DNA of 64,000 nt from Cryptomeria japonica (GCF_030272615.1 NC_081413.1:601896709-601960708); one strand, 5' to 3'; positions 22,643 through 36,118 are shown, counted from the first letter of the stretch. A program made the numbers and translations. Notes: generated by a model from the sequence alone, not told the origin.

Positions 22643-23391
22643 TGACGTAGTAGATTTTAGCTAAAACCGAAACACATACAATATTCTTAGACAATAATGA
22701 TAGGAACTTCAGGAAAACAAAACAACACCTACAAACTTCCGGTCAGGATTGTGACAAGAAAAAAACAAAAGAATAACATAAATCGATAACAGATTGTATT
22801 AAGCACACAATACATGAGTCCAGGAGTTATTAATAATAACCAACACGAAAACATGTGAATACCAAAGGATGAAATTTATTAATACACAACATGCGATGGA
22901 AGTTGCATTCAATATTAGATGTTTACAAATAACAAACTGTTCAAACACATATTCGACTTTTGTGGAGTGGCTTGTCGGCCTCTCTCCTTGCTGCATTCAC
23001 TCTAAATTGTTGACCAAAAATCCTCCTCTCGAATGAATTTGCTTGCCTTGTTATATCCTTGGTTCTGACGCTGCTGACCGTTTGACTTCTGATTGTTCGA
23101 CTTCAGCCGAAACTTCCTTTTTCCTATCGGCCTACCCACATTAATCAGCTAATTCAAAATCTTTAGTGTTTTTATCTAGTTTATTTTGGAGTCCAGTTTC
23201 TTCCAATCCACTTGACTTCTCCTATTTGTTACATTATCTTTTGTAACTGCTTCTTTCCATTATTCATTAATCGCTCATTCTCTATTCGATCTCCTACTGA
23301 TGTGTCACCAGGATTTGTGTCTCTTGAGCTGAGGCTGCCAATAAGACCCAACCAACCAATTAGAAAGATCTAGTGCGATGCTCCTGCATCA
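22643..23391 (-). repeat. 3' LTR of the short element
   Basis: Left copy on the + strand; TGACGTAG at one edge, CTGCATCA at the other. Purine-rich TGGGGAG lies next to it on the - strand and may be the polypurine tract. Confidence 0.8.
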
Positions 23392-23985
23392 AACTCCCCA
23401 GGAGACAAAAAATCATGTGCTCCTGCACATGGGCTATTAATCAACACTTTCCTCTATACTATTTCTTCATCCTTCATAAATCTTCATCTGCCTAGCCTTG
23501 TCTTTGTCTTCTTGCATTTAGTTTTCTCTTGTCTTCATGCCTTTGTCTTTGCCTCTTTCAATAGGTTCATAACTACATCTTCATAAGGACACAAGGCTGT
23601 CATTTCAACTACTCCCATCAATGGCGTAATAAAGATTGCTAACTCAAAGGTTTGAAATATCCATCACTCTTGTTGTTGCTTCCTCACACAATCACCAACA
23701 TACTGCCATCTACCCATCCAAGACCCTGGAAGATGCACTACCACCCTTCCTCAGTGGTCTCCCTCTCTTTGCACCTTCTACCCAGCTTCATCTTGTTGGA
23801 GACAGTACCACATACCTCTTTCATGTCTGCCACACACACACCTACACAAACCTCTTCCTTACTGCAGCCTTGATGAGTCAACTTGCAACCAAAGAACTTA
23901 GCAACACAAAATCTCAAACCTTTTAGCAAGGTACTGGTCTAGATTGCCTCCTTCGGTGATCTATCTACACACTCAAGATCTTCTT

Positions 23986-23997
23986 GCTTTGATACCA
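23986..23997 (-). other. primer-binding site of the short element
   Basis: On the - strand TGGTATCAAAGC, a one-base variant of the initiator Met-tRNA site, two bases after the LTR. Confidence 0.75.
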
Positions 23998-23999
23998 AT

Positions 24000-24749
24000 T
24001 GACATAGTAGACTTTAGCTAAAACCCAAATACATACTATATTCTAAGACAATAATGACAGGAAGTTCAGGAAAACAAAACACCTATAGACTTCCTGTGAG
24101 GACCATGATAGGAACATAACAAAAGAATAAACAAAATAGATAATAGACTATATTAAGCACCCACTACATGTGTTGAGGAGTCATTAATAATAACCAACAT
24201 GAAAACATGTGAATACCAAAGGATTAACTTTATTAATACACAACATATGATGGAAGTTGCATTCAATATTAGATGTTTACAAATAACAAACTATTCAAAC
24301 ACATATTCGACTTCTGTGAATTGGTCTGTCGGCCTCTCTCCTTCCGCCGCATTCATATACTAAATTGACGACCAAAAATCCCCCTCTCGAATGAATCTTC
24401 TTGCCTTGTTATATCCTTGGTTCCGACGCTGCTGACCATTTGACATCTGACTGTAAGACTTTAGCCGAAACTTCCTTTTGCCTATCGGCTTGCCCACATC
24501 AATCGGCTAATTCCAAATCTTCAATGTTTTTATCTAGTTTATTTTGGAGTCTAGTTTCTTCCAATCCGCTTAACTTCTCCTATCCATTACATTAACTTTT
24601 GTAACTGCTTCTTTCCATTATTCATTAATTTCTCATTCTCTGTTCGATCTCCATCTGATGTGTCGACAATATTTGTGTCTCCTGAGCTGAGGCTGCCAAT
24701 AAGACCCAACCAGCCAATTAGAAAGATCTAGCACGATGCTCCTGCATCA
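24000..24749 (-). repeat. 5' LTR of the short element
   Basis: Right copy on the + strand, adjoining the primer site on its left and the AGAAT target duplication on its right. Confidence 0.8.
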
Positions 24750-24754
24750 AGAAT

Positions 24755-25400
24755 TAAACACGTTTTACAACGAGAGACTATAGTTGGTATACAGAAGAAT
24801 TGAACTGCAGGCACAAACTCAGGAAAGGGTTTTAGTCAACGATGCCCCAAATTGTTTGCAGAATTTGGATAGAGCACGGTAATAGGAGCTAATTAAAACT
24901 TTCCAAGGGTAGTTGATAATTGAAACTTTCAAATGGTAGCTGGAAAAAAATTAGGAACAAAAACAAGGGTGGTAACGGAGAACAGAAAGGAGCAGATACG
25001 AAACAAGTATGGAGGAAAAGGGAGGTGAGTTGAGTGGACCCCACACTACAACACATTAAGCTATGAAAGCTTGCTATGTAGTTTAAGTCGTATTATTGCC
25101 AATCTTAAATCACACATACTAAGTAAATAGTATTGTGGTATGAACTTTTTATGTTTGTTCTACCAATAGAAAATGGTGGTGGCACTTTCGTAGCTTTGGA
25201 AAACACTCAAATGGTTGGTAGTGTTGGTAGCTGTGGATTCACATCATCTAAAATAATTACTCGAAAAAAAAATTTGTCTCCTACTTAAAATTTAGTGTTG
25301 GACAAACGCGGGTTGCATGCTTTGTCACATATTAAATTACATAATTCATTTCATTCATGAGGACGTCCTTAAGGAAACTGAGCTAGTTTGTACACAAACC
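24755..25400. other. non-coding stretch
   Basis: No gene or clear repeat recognised between the short LTR element and the solo LTR. Confidence 0.4.
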
Positions 25401-27074
25401 TGTAGCGTCGTAAATTGTACGCACTTGCTAGGGTGGTACAATTTCACACCTAGTTTAGCACCCACCTTGGCGCATTTTGCATTTTGCATTGCATTTCCCC
25501 TTTAGCACTTAATTAATTAAATTAATTAGGTCTAAGGTTCTATTTTATCATCTCCCATATCATAAAGTTGGGCCCTTTTCATTAAAGTGTGCCCCTTTCA
25601 TTTTATTCCTCCAATACATCATTTAATCAAAAACCCTAATTAGGTCCTATTTTGAACTTGGGGGCTTGATTTCGGGGGTCAAAACATCTCGAAATCACCT
25701 GTAACTTCGAGATTCGCTCTAAAATCATCATATCCGACGGCCCTGAAAATTTGGTGAAAAGTTGCCGGGACCATGGCGCCCGGAGTGCACACGGTCCCAG
25801 ACATTTTTCCCGAAATTTTAGGAGCTCGATCCAATCATAAAATAAAGCTTAACCCCAAGAAATTGGCAAGAGATTCAATCTCTAGGTCGGCCAAAAGTTG
25901 AAATTAAGACCTAGGGTTTCATATATAAGAGCTCTCTTTCTTCATTTGAAAGGATCCGGATTTTGGTTTCAGGGACCTTCTATGCAGCAAAAGAGCAGAT
26001 CTTTGAAGACTTCAACAACATCCAACATCCATCCATCAAGCATCCATCAATTTCATTCATCCATTTAGGGCTTTGAAGGCATTGAAGAACAATAAGGGAT
26101 CACTGACTGAAGATTGGCTTGTACCCCTCCCTTGGGGTTGGGTATGATTTCATGTTGTTTTCATGTCTTTGCATAAGCTTCATTATATCATTTGTATTCA
26201 TGCTTTAGATCACTTTGCATCTTGATTTGGAGCATTTACATTATCATTTACAAGCAATTAGGGTTTACTTTCTAGGTTGCTCTAGTTTGCTTACTTGCAT
26301 TTTAGGATCTTGCACACACACAAGGTCTGCACACACACTACTTTTACAATACAACTTGGCTATTCGTGGAGGTGGAAATCACCAAAGCGGGGGTTTGACT
26401 AAGGCAAAACCCTATATAGCCGCCCACCATACCTTTTCAGATATAAGTGCAGGTTTCAGGATTCGAACGACGCCGCAAGTTGTAGATCTGACGAAAGCGA
26501 ACTGAGACTGAACTTCACACCAAATTTCAGAGCAAAAGACCAGGACAGGGGCGTGGGGCGCCCTGGTCCTGCCAGGACAGGGGCGCTGGGCGCCCTGGTC
26601 CCTGGGACAGGGGTGCTGGGCGCCCTGGTCCTCCTGACAGATAGCATTTTCAGCCTTTTTGACAGCTTTTCCAGAGTGCAAAAACAACAGTTTTCGGAGT
26701 AGTTTCAGGGGTAGAATCAGGACAGTGGCGCCCGCGCCCCCGTCCCGAACATTTTCACTCAGATTTTAACACCGGGTACACATTTACATTCTTGTCTTGT
26801 CCTTGTGTTTACAACTTTCCATTGTTTAAGTTCAATTCTGCAATCTTGTTATTAGTTCATACTTGCACTTTGGGGTTAGGGATTGAACTTACATCATTTT
26901 ATCTTTCAATTACAACAAAGGAATAGAAATCCTAATAGCTAGCCCGTGGCTCTCTCTTCCACAAAAAGAAGTAGCCAATTGTGTGATACCTCTAGGCTCT
27001 TTCGTATTCCACAAGTGTGTGGTTGAAAGTGAGATTAGGGCATGTTTGCTTAGTGTCACTTTTTCTCCTACACA
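25401..27074 (+). mobile_element. probable solo gypsy LTR (~1.67 kb)
   Basis: Starts TGTAGCGTCGTAAATT and ends CTACACA. AAACC occurs directly before (25396-25400) and directly after (27075-27079), fitting a 5-bp target duplication around a single LTR left by recombination between the two LTRs of one element. TATATAAG at about 25922 could be its promoter. The start strongly resembles the - strand LTR start at 33553 (TGTAGCATCCTAAATT), so both likely belong to one gypsy group. No second copy or internal region is present. Confidence 0.65.
26543..26634 (+). repeat. GC-rich minisatellite inside the solo LTR
   Basis: Three units of 30-32 bp start at 26543, 26575 and 26605 with GGACAGGGG and contain the palindromic core GGGCGCCC followed by TGGTCC. 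Base composition is far more GC-rich than the surroundings. A related motif, CAGGACAGTGGCGCCCGCG, appears once more near 26720. Confidence 0.85.
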
Positions 27075-27079
27075 AAACC

Positions 27080-29572
27080 AATGAGTAGCTTACAATTGTA
27101 TTCACCAAACTTTTAGCAAAGATAAGTTTGTATACTTTCTGAGTTGGTACTAGTTATAAAAGTTCTTTATTTGTAAACTATATATTATAGACGAACTCCG
27201 TTATCTAATTGTTTTCTGTGAAGTAATATTTTTTATGGTCGTTTATTATAAATATAAACTCTATTTAATCATACCCTAAGCATTGTCACATAAAGATACA
27301 TTTGTCATGAAATTAAGAACACACCTCTCCATATATTTTTCCTATTTAATTACTATTTGAATTGTTCAATTTATAATATAAAAAATCTATTCAAAACTCT
27401 CTAATTTAAACATATAACACACACTAAATAAAATATACTCGTAACTAACATGTAATTATATATGTATACCCCTTCTCAAATTAGCATACCTATCTTATAG
27501 GAATATACCAAAAAATATCATATTTGTTCATCATTCTACTTAAATTTATTATATTATAATTAATATTATATTATGATATTGTAATTAATATTAAATTACT
27601 CGAAAATATGATTATATTATTATTTTTTGTACTATCAAATTATTATTATCATTATTTTAATATTTTTTTTAATCCTTATTCTTGACAAAAAATTAGATTT
27701 TATGTAGGGACATTTTCAATCCCCCATAATTAATAATATTAGATTGAAATAATTACGAAGTTAGAACAAATTGATTGATCATTCAAACTGAGTGAATTTA
27801 GAATTGGAAGTAAAAGTATAATTAGTATTAATAATTAAAAATTAGTCATTTGAATGTATAAAAAAAACAAATTATTATTAAAAAAAATTAATAAAAAGAT
27901 TTTTCACTTTTCATATATTTAAATGTCACAAACACAAAATTAAATACTTTTAATTTTTATTCACAGATGCATCGATATGTAAATATAATAAGCGTGGAAT
28001 ATAAAAATTTAAAAACATCACCATAAATCTTGCAGGGAAACATTTTAGCATTATCAAGATGTTTCAAACACCGAATGTGCTCTTCTTTGTCTTCAAATCA
28101 AGCACTCTTTTAATATGAAAAATTTCAAAATCATATCAACCTACAAATAACTTACGTCAACGCCAGACTGTTCCTTCAATGAAATAATTATAAGGCTGTA
28201 TATATAATTTTTATAAAAACTTTAGAAGAAAGTGGTGGAAATTAGTAATGACAGGATTTTAATGAATCAAGAATCACATCTTAAGTTACCTTCAAGTTCT
28301 TTTATGTGAACTCTTCTATTATGAATCTTTATCAAGAAATTAATAGTATTGTGAAACCTTACAGTAGTTTGAATAATTCGTATCATATGATATACTATTG
28401 CTATTCAATTGTAGGCCAATACAAATTGGTGAGTTGCCATTGTATGCCCAAATGATTTTCAGTAGTTGTGATAGTTAAACAAGAATATGAGAACCATCAT
28501 GCCCTAATCGATGCATCCTATTCCTTCCCTCTAACAAAAAAATGTAAATATACACTACTTCTAGTGCTAATCGATACAATTATGGGTAACACATCTATTC
28601 TTAGCTGAGTTGTGTACGTAGTTAAGCATAATACAATTTTCTTATTAATTCTAATTTGATTAATATTATCTATAACCTATTTATACTTCTTGCCCTTTTT
28701 TTTTTGTATATTATTGAAGCTCTATCATTATTAAAAGCTTCCACCTTCATTACCTAATTAAATCTCTTTAATTGGGGTTTAGATTGAACTTAGCAACTAC
28801 ACCTAAATTATTAGTATTAGACAAAACTTTGTATCATTTCTAGATGATATTGAAAACATCTTATAAATAACCATCCCTATTTGTATTCACACTCAAATAA
28901 GGATTCAATATAGGAGTTAGTGATTCCTATTTACGAATGTTATTAGAATATCAAATTACAACTAGAAAATTAGGCCCTCAATATTGCATATTCGATTTTA
29001 TTTGGTAATAATTATGTAATAAATATAGTCCAATTCACATCATATTTCAAACATTGTAAATTTAATTATACTTTATGTTTACTATTATTGGTTGATAGTT
29101 TAAAATTTGAGGGAATTTTTTTATTATTAATGTTCTCAAAATATTGTAGTTACCACATTGCTTATCCAACTTATGTATCAAGGGATGTGTGACATCTCAT
29201 TATAATGGTGAAATTTACATACTTGTACAATTTCTTATATAATTTTGTGCTTACTTTTAAGAACTATCTTGTTATATATGTTAGGTCTTAAAGCTATTTA
29301 TTCACAAATTTTAAAGAAAATATCAAAAATTAAAGTGAGAAGTTAACTTAAGATGATAAACTAGCATTTATGATTTGATAGTGAGAAACAATAGGAAACT
29401 TCATAGAGAGGGCAACTATTGTGATTTTTTAGGCTCTATTAGTCTTAAGTTTGTGTTCATTGAAGTCTAAATAGGACAATTAAAGAGAAATAAAAAGATG
29501 AAAATAGTATAAACATAAACCATACCCTCTATACTAAAAGATTTGAAGTATTTATTGATAATCCTTATTCTA
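27080..29572. other. very AT-rich non-coding stretch
   Basis: No gene recognised on either strand. Long A+T tracts dominate 27200-28000. The gypsy remnant to the right seems to end at about 29573, because no reverse transcriptase motifs continue into this stretch. Confidence 0.45.
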
Positions 29573-30078
29573 CTATTTACTAATTTTCACATCTAAGCAC
29601 TTAGTACCAACCTCAATGGGAAGAGTAATAAAATCAATAGTAGGGCAAGAGAAACCAGCATACACCTTGACCATAACATTAGATTTATTATATGTTACTT
29701 GATGCAATTGTAAAATGTAAAGATATTCTTCAATTATCACATTCATCATACACACTACGTCAATGAGCACTCCTCATGAGAGTTATCTTTGATCTTCGAC
29801 GTGATATATAATGGGCCATCTGGTGCAACAATAGTTTCACTAGGATCAAAGGTAATGCATAGATCCATAGGAGGTTTAGGTTTGTCAACAATATTCACAA
29901 CACTATTAGATTCTACACCCAGAACATTAGGAGAAAAGGTAAGAGATTCTGACTCAACAACATTGGTAGAGCGGGAAGGAAAAGGATTGGTGAAGATTTG
30001 GAGGTTTTGATTAGGAGGTCCTATATATTTTTTTTCTTTGTCATTCACACTAGCTACAGATATGGTATTATTATCCAT
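29573..30078 (-). pseudogene. gypsy protease-like region
   Basis: Two overlapping frames. PKPPMDLCITFDP and VAPDGPLYITSKIKDNSHEE resemble the linker before plant gypsy proteases; the next frame has CSLTDVVCMMN, LHQVTYNKSNVMVKVYAG and FITLPIEVGTKCLDVKI, matching the back half of a retropepsin fold. The D-S/T-G active site is not clearly kept. Confidence 0.5.
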
Positions 30079-30127
30079 GAAATCTTGAATGTTACTCTTT
30101 AAAGTATAACACTTCTCAGTATCATGA

Positions 30128-31835
30128 CTAGGTTAAATGGTGATATTGGCAAAAGGTTTTTGGATCATGATAAGATGAAAAAGGTTTGGATCTATGAATT
30201 GGCTTGATGGGAGGAAGTTTTAACATATTAACATTTATCAACCTTGACATTATACTATGCAAATACTCAAAACGAGGAGGAAATTCTTTTCTAAAAAGTA
30301 TTTGGATAAAGGGGCCATAGTTTGAGTATTTATGTTCTCGTTTACCTTTATGCATCCTTTGTTAGGTTTAAACTTCACAAAGTATTGTTGAGTACTCTCA
30401 TTCTTATCAACCATAGCCATTGAAGGAGATGATTCAAATTGACTCACTTGAAGTTGATAATTATGAAGAACTACACACAATTGCATAAAGGAAGTAAACT
30501 CAAGAAATAGAAGCTTATCCCTAATGTCTTTTTGTAAATTAGCAATAAAAATTATTTGAACATTAATATTAGGCATAGGATAAGCAATTTGAGAATATAA
30601 ATGTTTATATCTACCAATAAAATCAGTCACCTTTTCTTTAACTCCTTGATTACAGTGAATCAAATTAGTCAAAGTAATTTTAGGACCAATATTATTGTGG
30701 AAATATTTAATGAAATCATTATCTAATTTTTGAAATGATGTAATAGAATAAGGAGACAACTATTAATACCATTATGAAGCTTTATCCTTTAAGGTTCTAG
30801 TAAAAAAATTAGCCTTAAGTCTTTGGTCATGAGCAAAATCACTACACAATGTTTGAAATGTCTTCACATGAGTTAGGGGGTGACCTTTTCCATTGTACAA
30901 CTGCAATTGAGGAACTTCAATATGTTTAGGAGGGACAACATGGACAATGTCATTGGATAATAGGCTTGCTACATCAAATGTGGGCACATTAAAATTGTAT
31001 TGAGCCATGGAAGCTAATTATTGTCGTAAAGATGTAACAGTTTGGGCAAGATTATTAATGGTTGCTTTAGTGGATGTATTGAAATTGGACATAACTGATT
31101 GTGATGGAAGAGTAACATTGTTGTATGTATGTGGAGGTTGAGAATAAGGGGGTGGAACATTATGATATGTGAGTATAGGAAATGATTGGGATACAAATTG
31201 AAGACTCATGGAAGGAGGGATATAAGAACATTGACTAACAGGTTGCCCCCATGACTGAAATGTGTAGGATTAACATTTTGTGTGTAAGTAGTCATGATAT
31301 AATATGTAAATGTAGGCACACTAGGCAAGGATGTAGGCATAGGAATGGAATTATTAGCTTGAGTAGTGGGTTGAAAGTAACCAAGGACTTCGACACAAAT
31401 TTTGATTGATATGATATTAGTGTCAACAATATGAGCAAGGCCACACAATAAATCAACACCAATTTTATCACTATGCACCATTCTTTTGAATTCTTTAATC
31501 AATGGGATTGCCTCACTTTTCGGGTATTGTTGAATCATACATTGTTGAAGATTTTCAGATTTATTCTCAATCTTCTCTAATTGGTCAATGGTAACCCTAG
31601 TTAGTGATTCATCCACATGATGAGAATTATGAAGAGAATAGGAATAAATGAGATCATTTATTGGATTAAAGGAAGCACCAACATTATCATGAAATAAGTT
31701 ATCCAAATTAGGCTCCATATCCTTAGTAATTAAGCCTTGGGAATCCTTAATTATACAACTTCTTCTCATGGGAATATTGTAGGTAAGACTAATGCTAACA
31801 AAACTCATGCACAAAGTAGGGAAATTTAAATGCAA
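30128..31835 (-). pseudogene. gypsy gag (broken)
   Basis: Retrotransposon gag in several frame pieces. The N-terminal part (31835-31206) holds MEPNLDNLFHDNVGASFNP; the central part (31008-30772) runs HIEVPQLQLYNGKGHPLTHV then KTFQTLCSDFAHDQRLKANF; after a stop it continues at 30759-30250 with YSITSFQKLDNDFIKYFHNN, VTDFIGRYKHLYSQI and LQKDIRDKLLFLEFTSF. This pattern (loop with PLTHV, then FxxxFxxNIG, then DFIGRY) is characteristic of gag in plant gypsy elements. At least three stops or frame changes disable it. Confidence 0.75.
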
Positions 31836-32313
31836 AAATTAGAAATTGTAATTAAACAATACATTTTTTTGTAAAAGCGATTGATTAATAAATTAATTAA
31901 GCAATTTTAATTGTGAATTTGAATGATAAATGTCTCTATATCACAACATAACATGTCATAAATATTAGATCTAAAAATAGACTTGAAAAATTATGCAACC
32001 CACAAGGTAATTTTAGAATTATAAATTAGGGATCTTGTGAGTTTAACTTCTAAACTTATGTAATTCAATTGAAAATGAAATCTATGAGTGCAAATATGAA
32101 TTTTAAAATGCCTTAACAATTAGATCTAAGACAATAAATCAAAATTATGTAACTCACAAGTTTAATTTTAGAATTATAAATTAGGTTTTTTGTGAATTTA
32201 ACCTCTAAATTTATGTAATTCAATTGAAAATAAAACTTTTGGGCACAAGTTTGAATTTGAAAATGCATGTAAATCAGATCTGAGATCACAAATAAAAATT
32301 AAGGTGTAAGTAA

Positions 32314-32325
32314 TTGGGTTCACCA
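32314..32325 (-). other. candidate primer-binding site
   Basis: On the - strand TGGTGAACCCAA lies three bases after the CA end of the LTR. Position and TGG start fit a primer site; I cannot assign the tRNA. Confidence 0.45.
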
Positions 32326-32328
32326 AAA

Positions 32329-33553
32329 TGTAATGGTGATTTAAATTAGGGTTAGGGTTAAATTAAGATAATAAAACCTCTAAATGACCTAATTAATCAT
32401 TACATTAATGAGGAGGTGGAATCTAATAGATCTATCCTTGAAAGACTAAGATTCTGATAATATTTGAGGCTCCTTTTGATAGGGATTTCTCCTTCTTAAA
32501 TTGAATTGATTTGATTGTTGATGATTAGGGAAAAATAGGTGATAATTGAAGTATTCTGATAGAAATAGTAAGATAAAAATGTTGCAAAAAACACTAACTT
32601 GGATCTGAGTAGAAGAATATGTTTCAGATTTGTTCCTAGAAGTTTGGGCTGATTTTTAAAGACCAGGTAGTACCAATTCGTCATGGTCCTCTAAATTTCT
32701 CGTCATCGAATGCTGAACCTAGTCATCTTTGTGATTTCTATAGATCCTCTTGATTACATCTCTATACCTATTCTTGCACATAGAGAGAAAGGAAAAATTA
32801 TTGGGAATATGGATTTGCCAAAGGTCAAACCCCGGTTTCAAAATCAACCATGAAATTGAATTGATAAATGTAAATGAAAGACTAGTAAAATAATTTTCTT
32901 TTTAGGGAAAGACTAAAAATTATTGAAGCACTAACAACATACCTTAATGAAGTTTTGTTTGTCTCTATAAAGGAATTAAGGTTTCATGTAGGTTGTCTTC
33001 ATAAAACATAGATCATGAATGCCATCTTGAATGCTTGAATCTTGACTTCACTTGTGCTCTAATTCTTGATGAAAGACTGATTTCTTGCTCACTTGAATTT
33101 TCTATAATGTAATTGAGATCTTGAATGAGGTTAGCAATTAAATTTGGGTAAAAATGAGAAGGATAGATCTCCTTTTATAATTTCTTATCGAAAATAAAAT
33201 AAAATTTCCACAAAAGGCTTACAAGGGGCTAGTTTTACCACTCACCAAAGATAACCATTATAGGGGGGAAATTTGGGGCTAATTTAAAAAGCCTAGGGTG
33301 TATATCCCTTGTTCCTAATTTAGGACCAGGGCATGGTACATCCTGGTTCTAATTTGGGACTAGGGCCTAGTATGTCTTGGTTTTAGAAATCAGGACTCCA
33401 AACTGGGGGTTAAGATAGAAAATTGATGTAAATGTGAAGTAGATGGGTGGTGTGAGTAGAATTAGTATTGAAACCAAGCCTTAGAAGAAAGAACACCAAA
33501 GTGAAGCTTAAGTGAGGACAAAATTGTAAGCTAGTATAATTTAGGATGCTACA
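32329..33553 (-). repeat. gypsy LTR (5' LTR, 1225 bp)
   Basis: On the - strand it starts TGTAGCATCCTAAATT and ends ATTACA. Near 33310-33380 it has two AT-shifted versions (AGGACCAGGGC, GGGACTAGGGCC) of the GGACAGGGGCGC unit seen in the solo LTR at 26.5 kb. Confidence 0.6.
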
Positions 33554-33559
33554 CATACA

Positions 33560-35110
33560 AAAAACCCTTCCTTCTACTAGTCCAAGTGAATCTACCAAGT
33601 GAATAATATATTAAAAGTTTAGAAGAAACAATAATATAATCCTTTACACAAAAATCTCATTCCATTTTTTTCTTTTTTATTACAACAATAATAGAAAACA
33701 ATAGAGAATGAATATTTTCTAATACATATAGACATTATTTTTTCCTTTTAAAATTTCATCTGATCTATTTCTAATATTGATAATACTTTTGTAAAACAAT
33801 AATAAACAACACGATGATATTTCTTATATAATTACTAGTGGCAGTTGTAGCAAAAACACTAAAAAATATAATTACATTTAAAATTATAACTCCTAGTAAC
33901 AAATTTACAACAAGACTACAATTTGAGAAATGGTTGAGTGACATTAATCTCCAAATGAAAGAAGCTTGAGCCGTCCCAATGATTTGGACATGCATACATT
34001 CTTTCAAGGAAGGATTTTTTTCCAAGACCAATCAGAGCTCAACTCCAAACCATAGGATTATAATTCAATCCACCCCTAAGATAGGGGCCACATGATAAAC
34101 AATGAAATATTTAAAAATTCTAACAAAAAACATCACATTTGAAAAACACATAAATCACAAGCAAAGACATCAGTAGACCTAGGGATGATCCAATATAATG
34201 GTGCTCTCAAGAGCACCACATGGAGAGGGAGCAATGTTATGGGAAAATGAATATAGAATTCACCGTATCTCTTTCTCATAGCATAGTTCACAATAAAATA
34301 CACATTTCTTCTTCACAAGCCACAACACCTCATAGTTTCCAATTTTAACAAGATAAGAATTAATGGTACTTGTACCCTAAATTTTTTCCCATGACAACCC
34401 TAGTCACTGTACATTGATACATAGGGGGCTCACAATCAACTTGGAGAGCCTACATCGTAATGATTTTCCCACATTCAACAAAAAATTACACTATTACATT
34501 CAACAAAAAAATTACAACAATCTTAAAAATGCATATGAACAAAAAATTTACAAACATGTACTAGCACTATTGACATATAAAATCATTCATACATTTTTCA
34601 TACTAAACCATAACTAATTTTTTTAATACATACCTTATTAATCTTTTCCAAGCAATGAGTCAAGAAGCTTGGTTAGAATCCTTTCAATTCCTTCTAGCTA
34701 TTTTGAGTTAGCAAAAATTCTTCACTCACCGACCTCTTCCAAACTTAGAAAATATCTTTAAAATATCCTAAAAGAGTCCCCTTCCGAGTTTAGAGGAAAT
34801 TATTAATAGAAAAGAGAAACCCTTCATCCTTGATTGTGGAGGTGATAAATACATCACCTCAAATTAGATCTTGCACTAACCCTAAATCTCACAATATTAA
34901 GACACCTATTTTAATTAATAACATCCCAAGTGTCTCCACTTGCGAGATTCTCTTACAATAGATATCTCCATGTGTAGTTACCCTTGATGAGTCATGGAGG
35001 ACCATATCCTTTATCAAAAAACCTAAAACCAACTTTGAGGATGGGATGAAGTGGTCACATGCCTCCCAACCATCATCGAAATTTGTAGCCACTTGAAAAA
35101 AGTGGTAAAA
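33560..35110. other. non-coding stretch
   Basis: No gene recognised. A 67-codon - strand frame (34889-35092) has no familiar motif and I treat it as chance. Confidence 0.4.
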
Positions 35111-35114
35111 AAAT

Positions 35115-36118
35115 GGTTTTATAGAAATTTAAATACACTCTAAAATAACCTTAAACCATAGTCCTATGACCTAAGGTCTTAAATATAATAAAAAAAGGAA
35201 AAATTCCCACTTTAAACCATTTCAAAATATTAAGAAAATTCTCAAAATAAAACTTAATTGACCATTCTTTACACACACAAAGATTAACACATTTAAATAG
35301 TACAACATTAATTTCAAAAAATTAAATCGCAATAATTCCACACCACATGAAATATTTTTATATTTAAGCACCACTTACCACATTATATGTGAACTTGGTC
35401 CCTCCATATGGACTAATGTTAGCTAAAATGATTAAACGCAATTTAGTTTACCGTATCAACCTTCATTCCCATTGACAATAAACTTGCACACTAAATGGTA
35501 ATTGTTAATCCATTAAAAAGATAATCATAACCGAATCATCATGAAATAATGTATTAACATTTATAACAAAATTAATCAAATGCTTATATTTGATAATTTC
35601 ATTTATCAACACAATATCATTTAATTCTCTTTGAATCACGTTTTATTAACATTTCAAATCATAATTTTCATCACTCATATGGAATAACCATAATCAATAT
35701 ATCATAGTTTAATTCACAATAAAATCTCATACAAATAAATTTCACATGATAAATCATCAGTTGTAAAGATAGAATCAACTATAAACAAAATAAATCATGT
35801 TCATAGTTTATCATCAACTAAAATAACTAGTAAGAACAATGGCCCACAACATAGTACTATCAAGATGTTCGCAAATAATTCATAAAATTAACAACTCAAA
35901 GATCATATTAATAGCATAAGGATGATATGGTATTGATTCACAAAAATTAGGGTCTTGCACAAGCATTATTGGCACATAAGGACACATCAAAAGGTTTTAT
36001 ACTAATTGATAAAGCATTGGGTTAAGATATGAACATAAGGAAATATGTAAAATATGAGTCTTAATAATAACATTATTTAGATTGTCATTGAGCAAGTATT
36101 GCATTAATGTATTGAAAA
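35115..36118. repeat. dispersed repeat, copy 1 left part (split by copia)
   Basis: Aligns by eye with 50590-51530, e.g. TGACCTAAGGTCTTAAATAT, CATTGGGTTAAGATAT and GATATGGTATTGATTCACA. The copia element interrupts it; it resumes at 42412 and fades near 42620. Confidence 0.8.

Larger units (their letters stand above)
22643..24749 (-). mobile_element. short non-coding LTR element (TRIM-like or internally deleted)
   Basis: Two direct ~750-bp LTRs (22643-23391 and 24000-24749) flank a 608-bp centre. On the - strand the LTRs start TGATGCAGGAGCAT and end TATGTCA. The 5-bp sequence AGAAT is present on both outer sides (22638-22642 and 24750-24754), a perfect target duplication. A primer site lies beside the right LTR. 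The centre encodes no recognisable gag or pol, so any movement would need proteins from another element. By eye the LTRs differ by roughly a tenth, suggesting an old insertion. Confidence 0.85.
29573..33553 (-). mobile_element. 5' part of a Ty3/gypsy element (LTR-gag-protease)
   Basis: Read on the - strand: LTR (33553 to 32329), primer-site candidate, gag (31835 to about 30128), protease-like region (30078 to 29573). Reverse transcriptase, integrase and the 3' LTR are not found, so the element is truncated on its 3' side. Confidence 0.75.

Noticed and set aside
23636-23929. Open frames of up to 96 codons in the centre of the short LTR element
   Set aside because: Frames overlap on both strands and lack any gag, protease or RT motif; the centre is best called non-coding.
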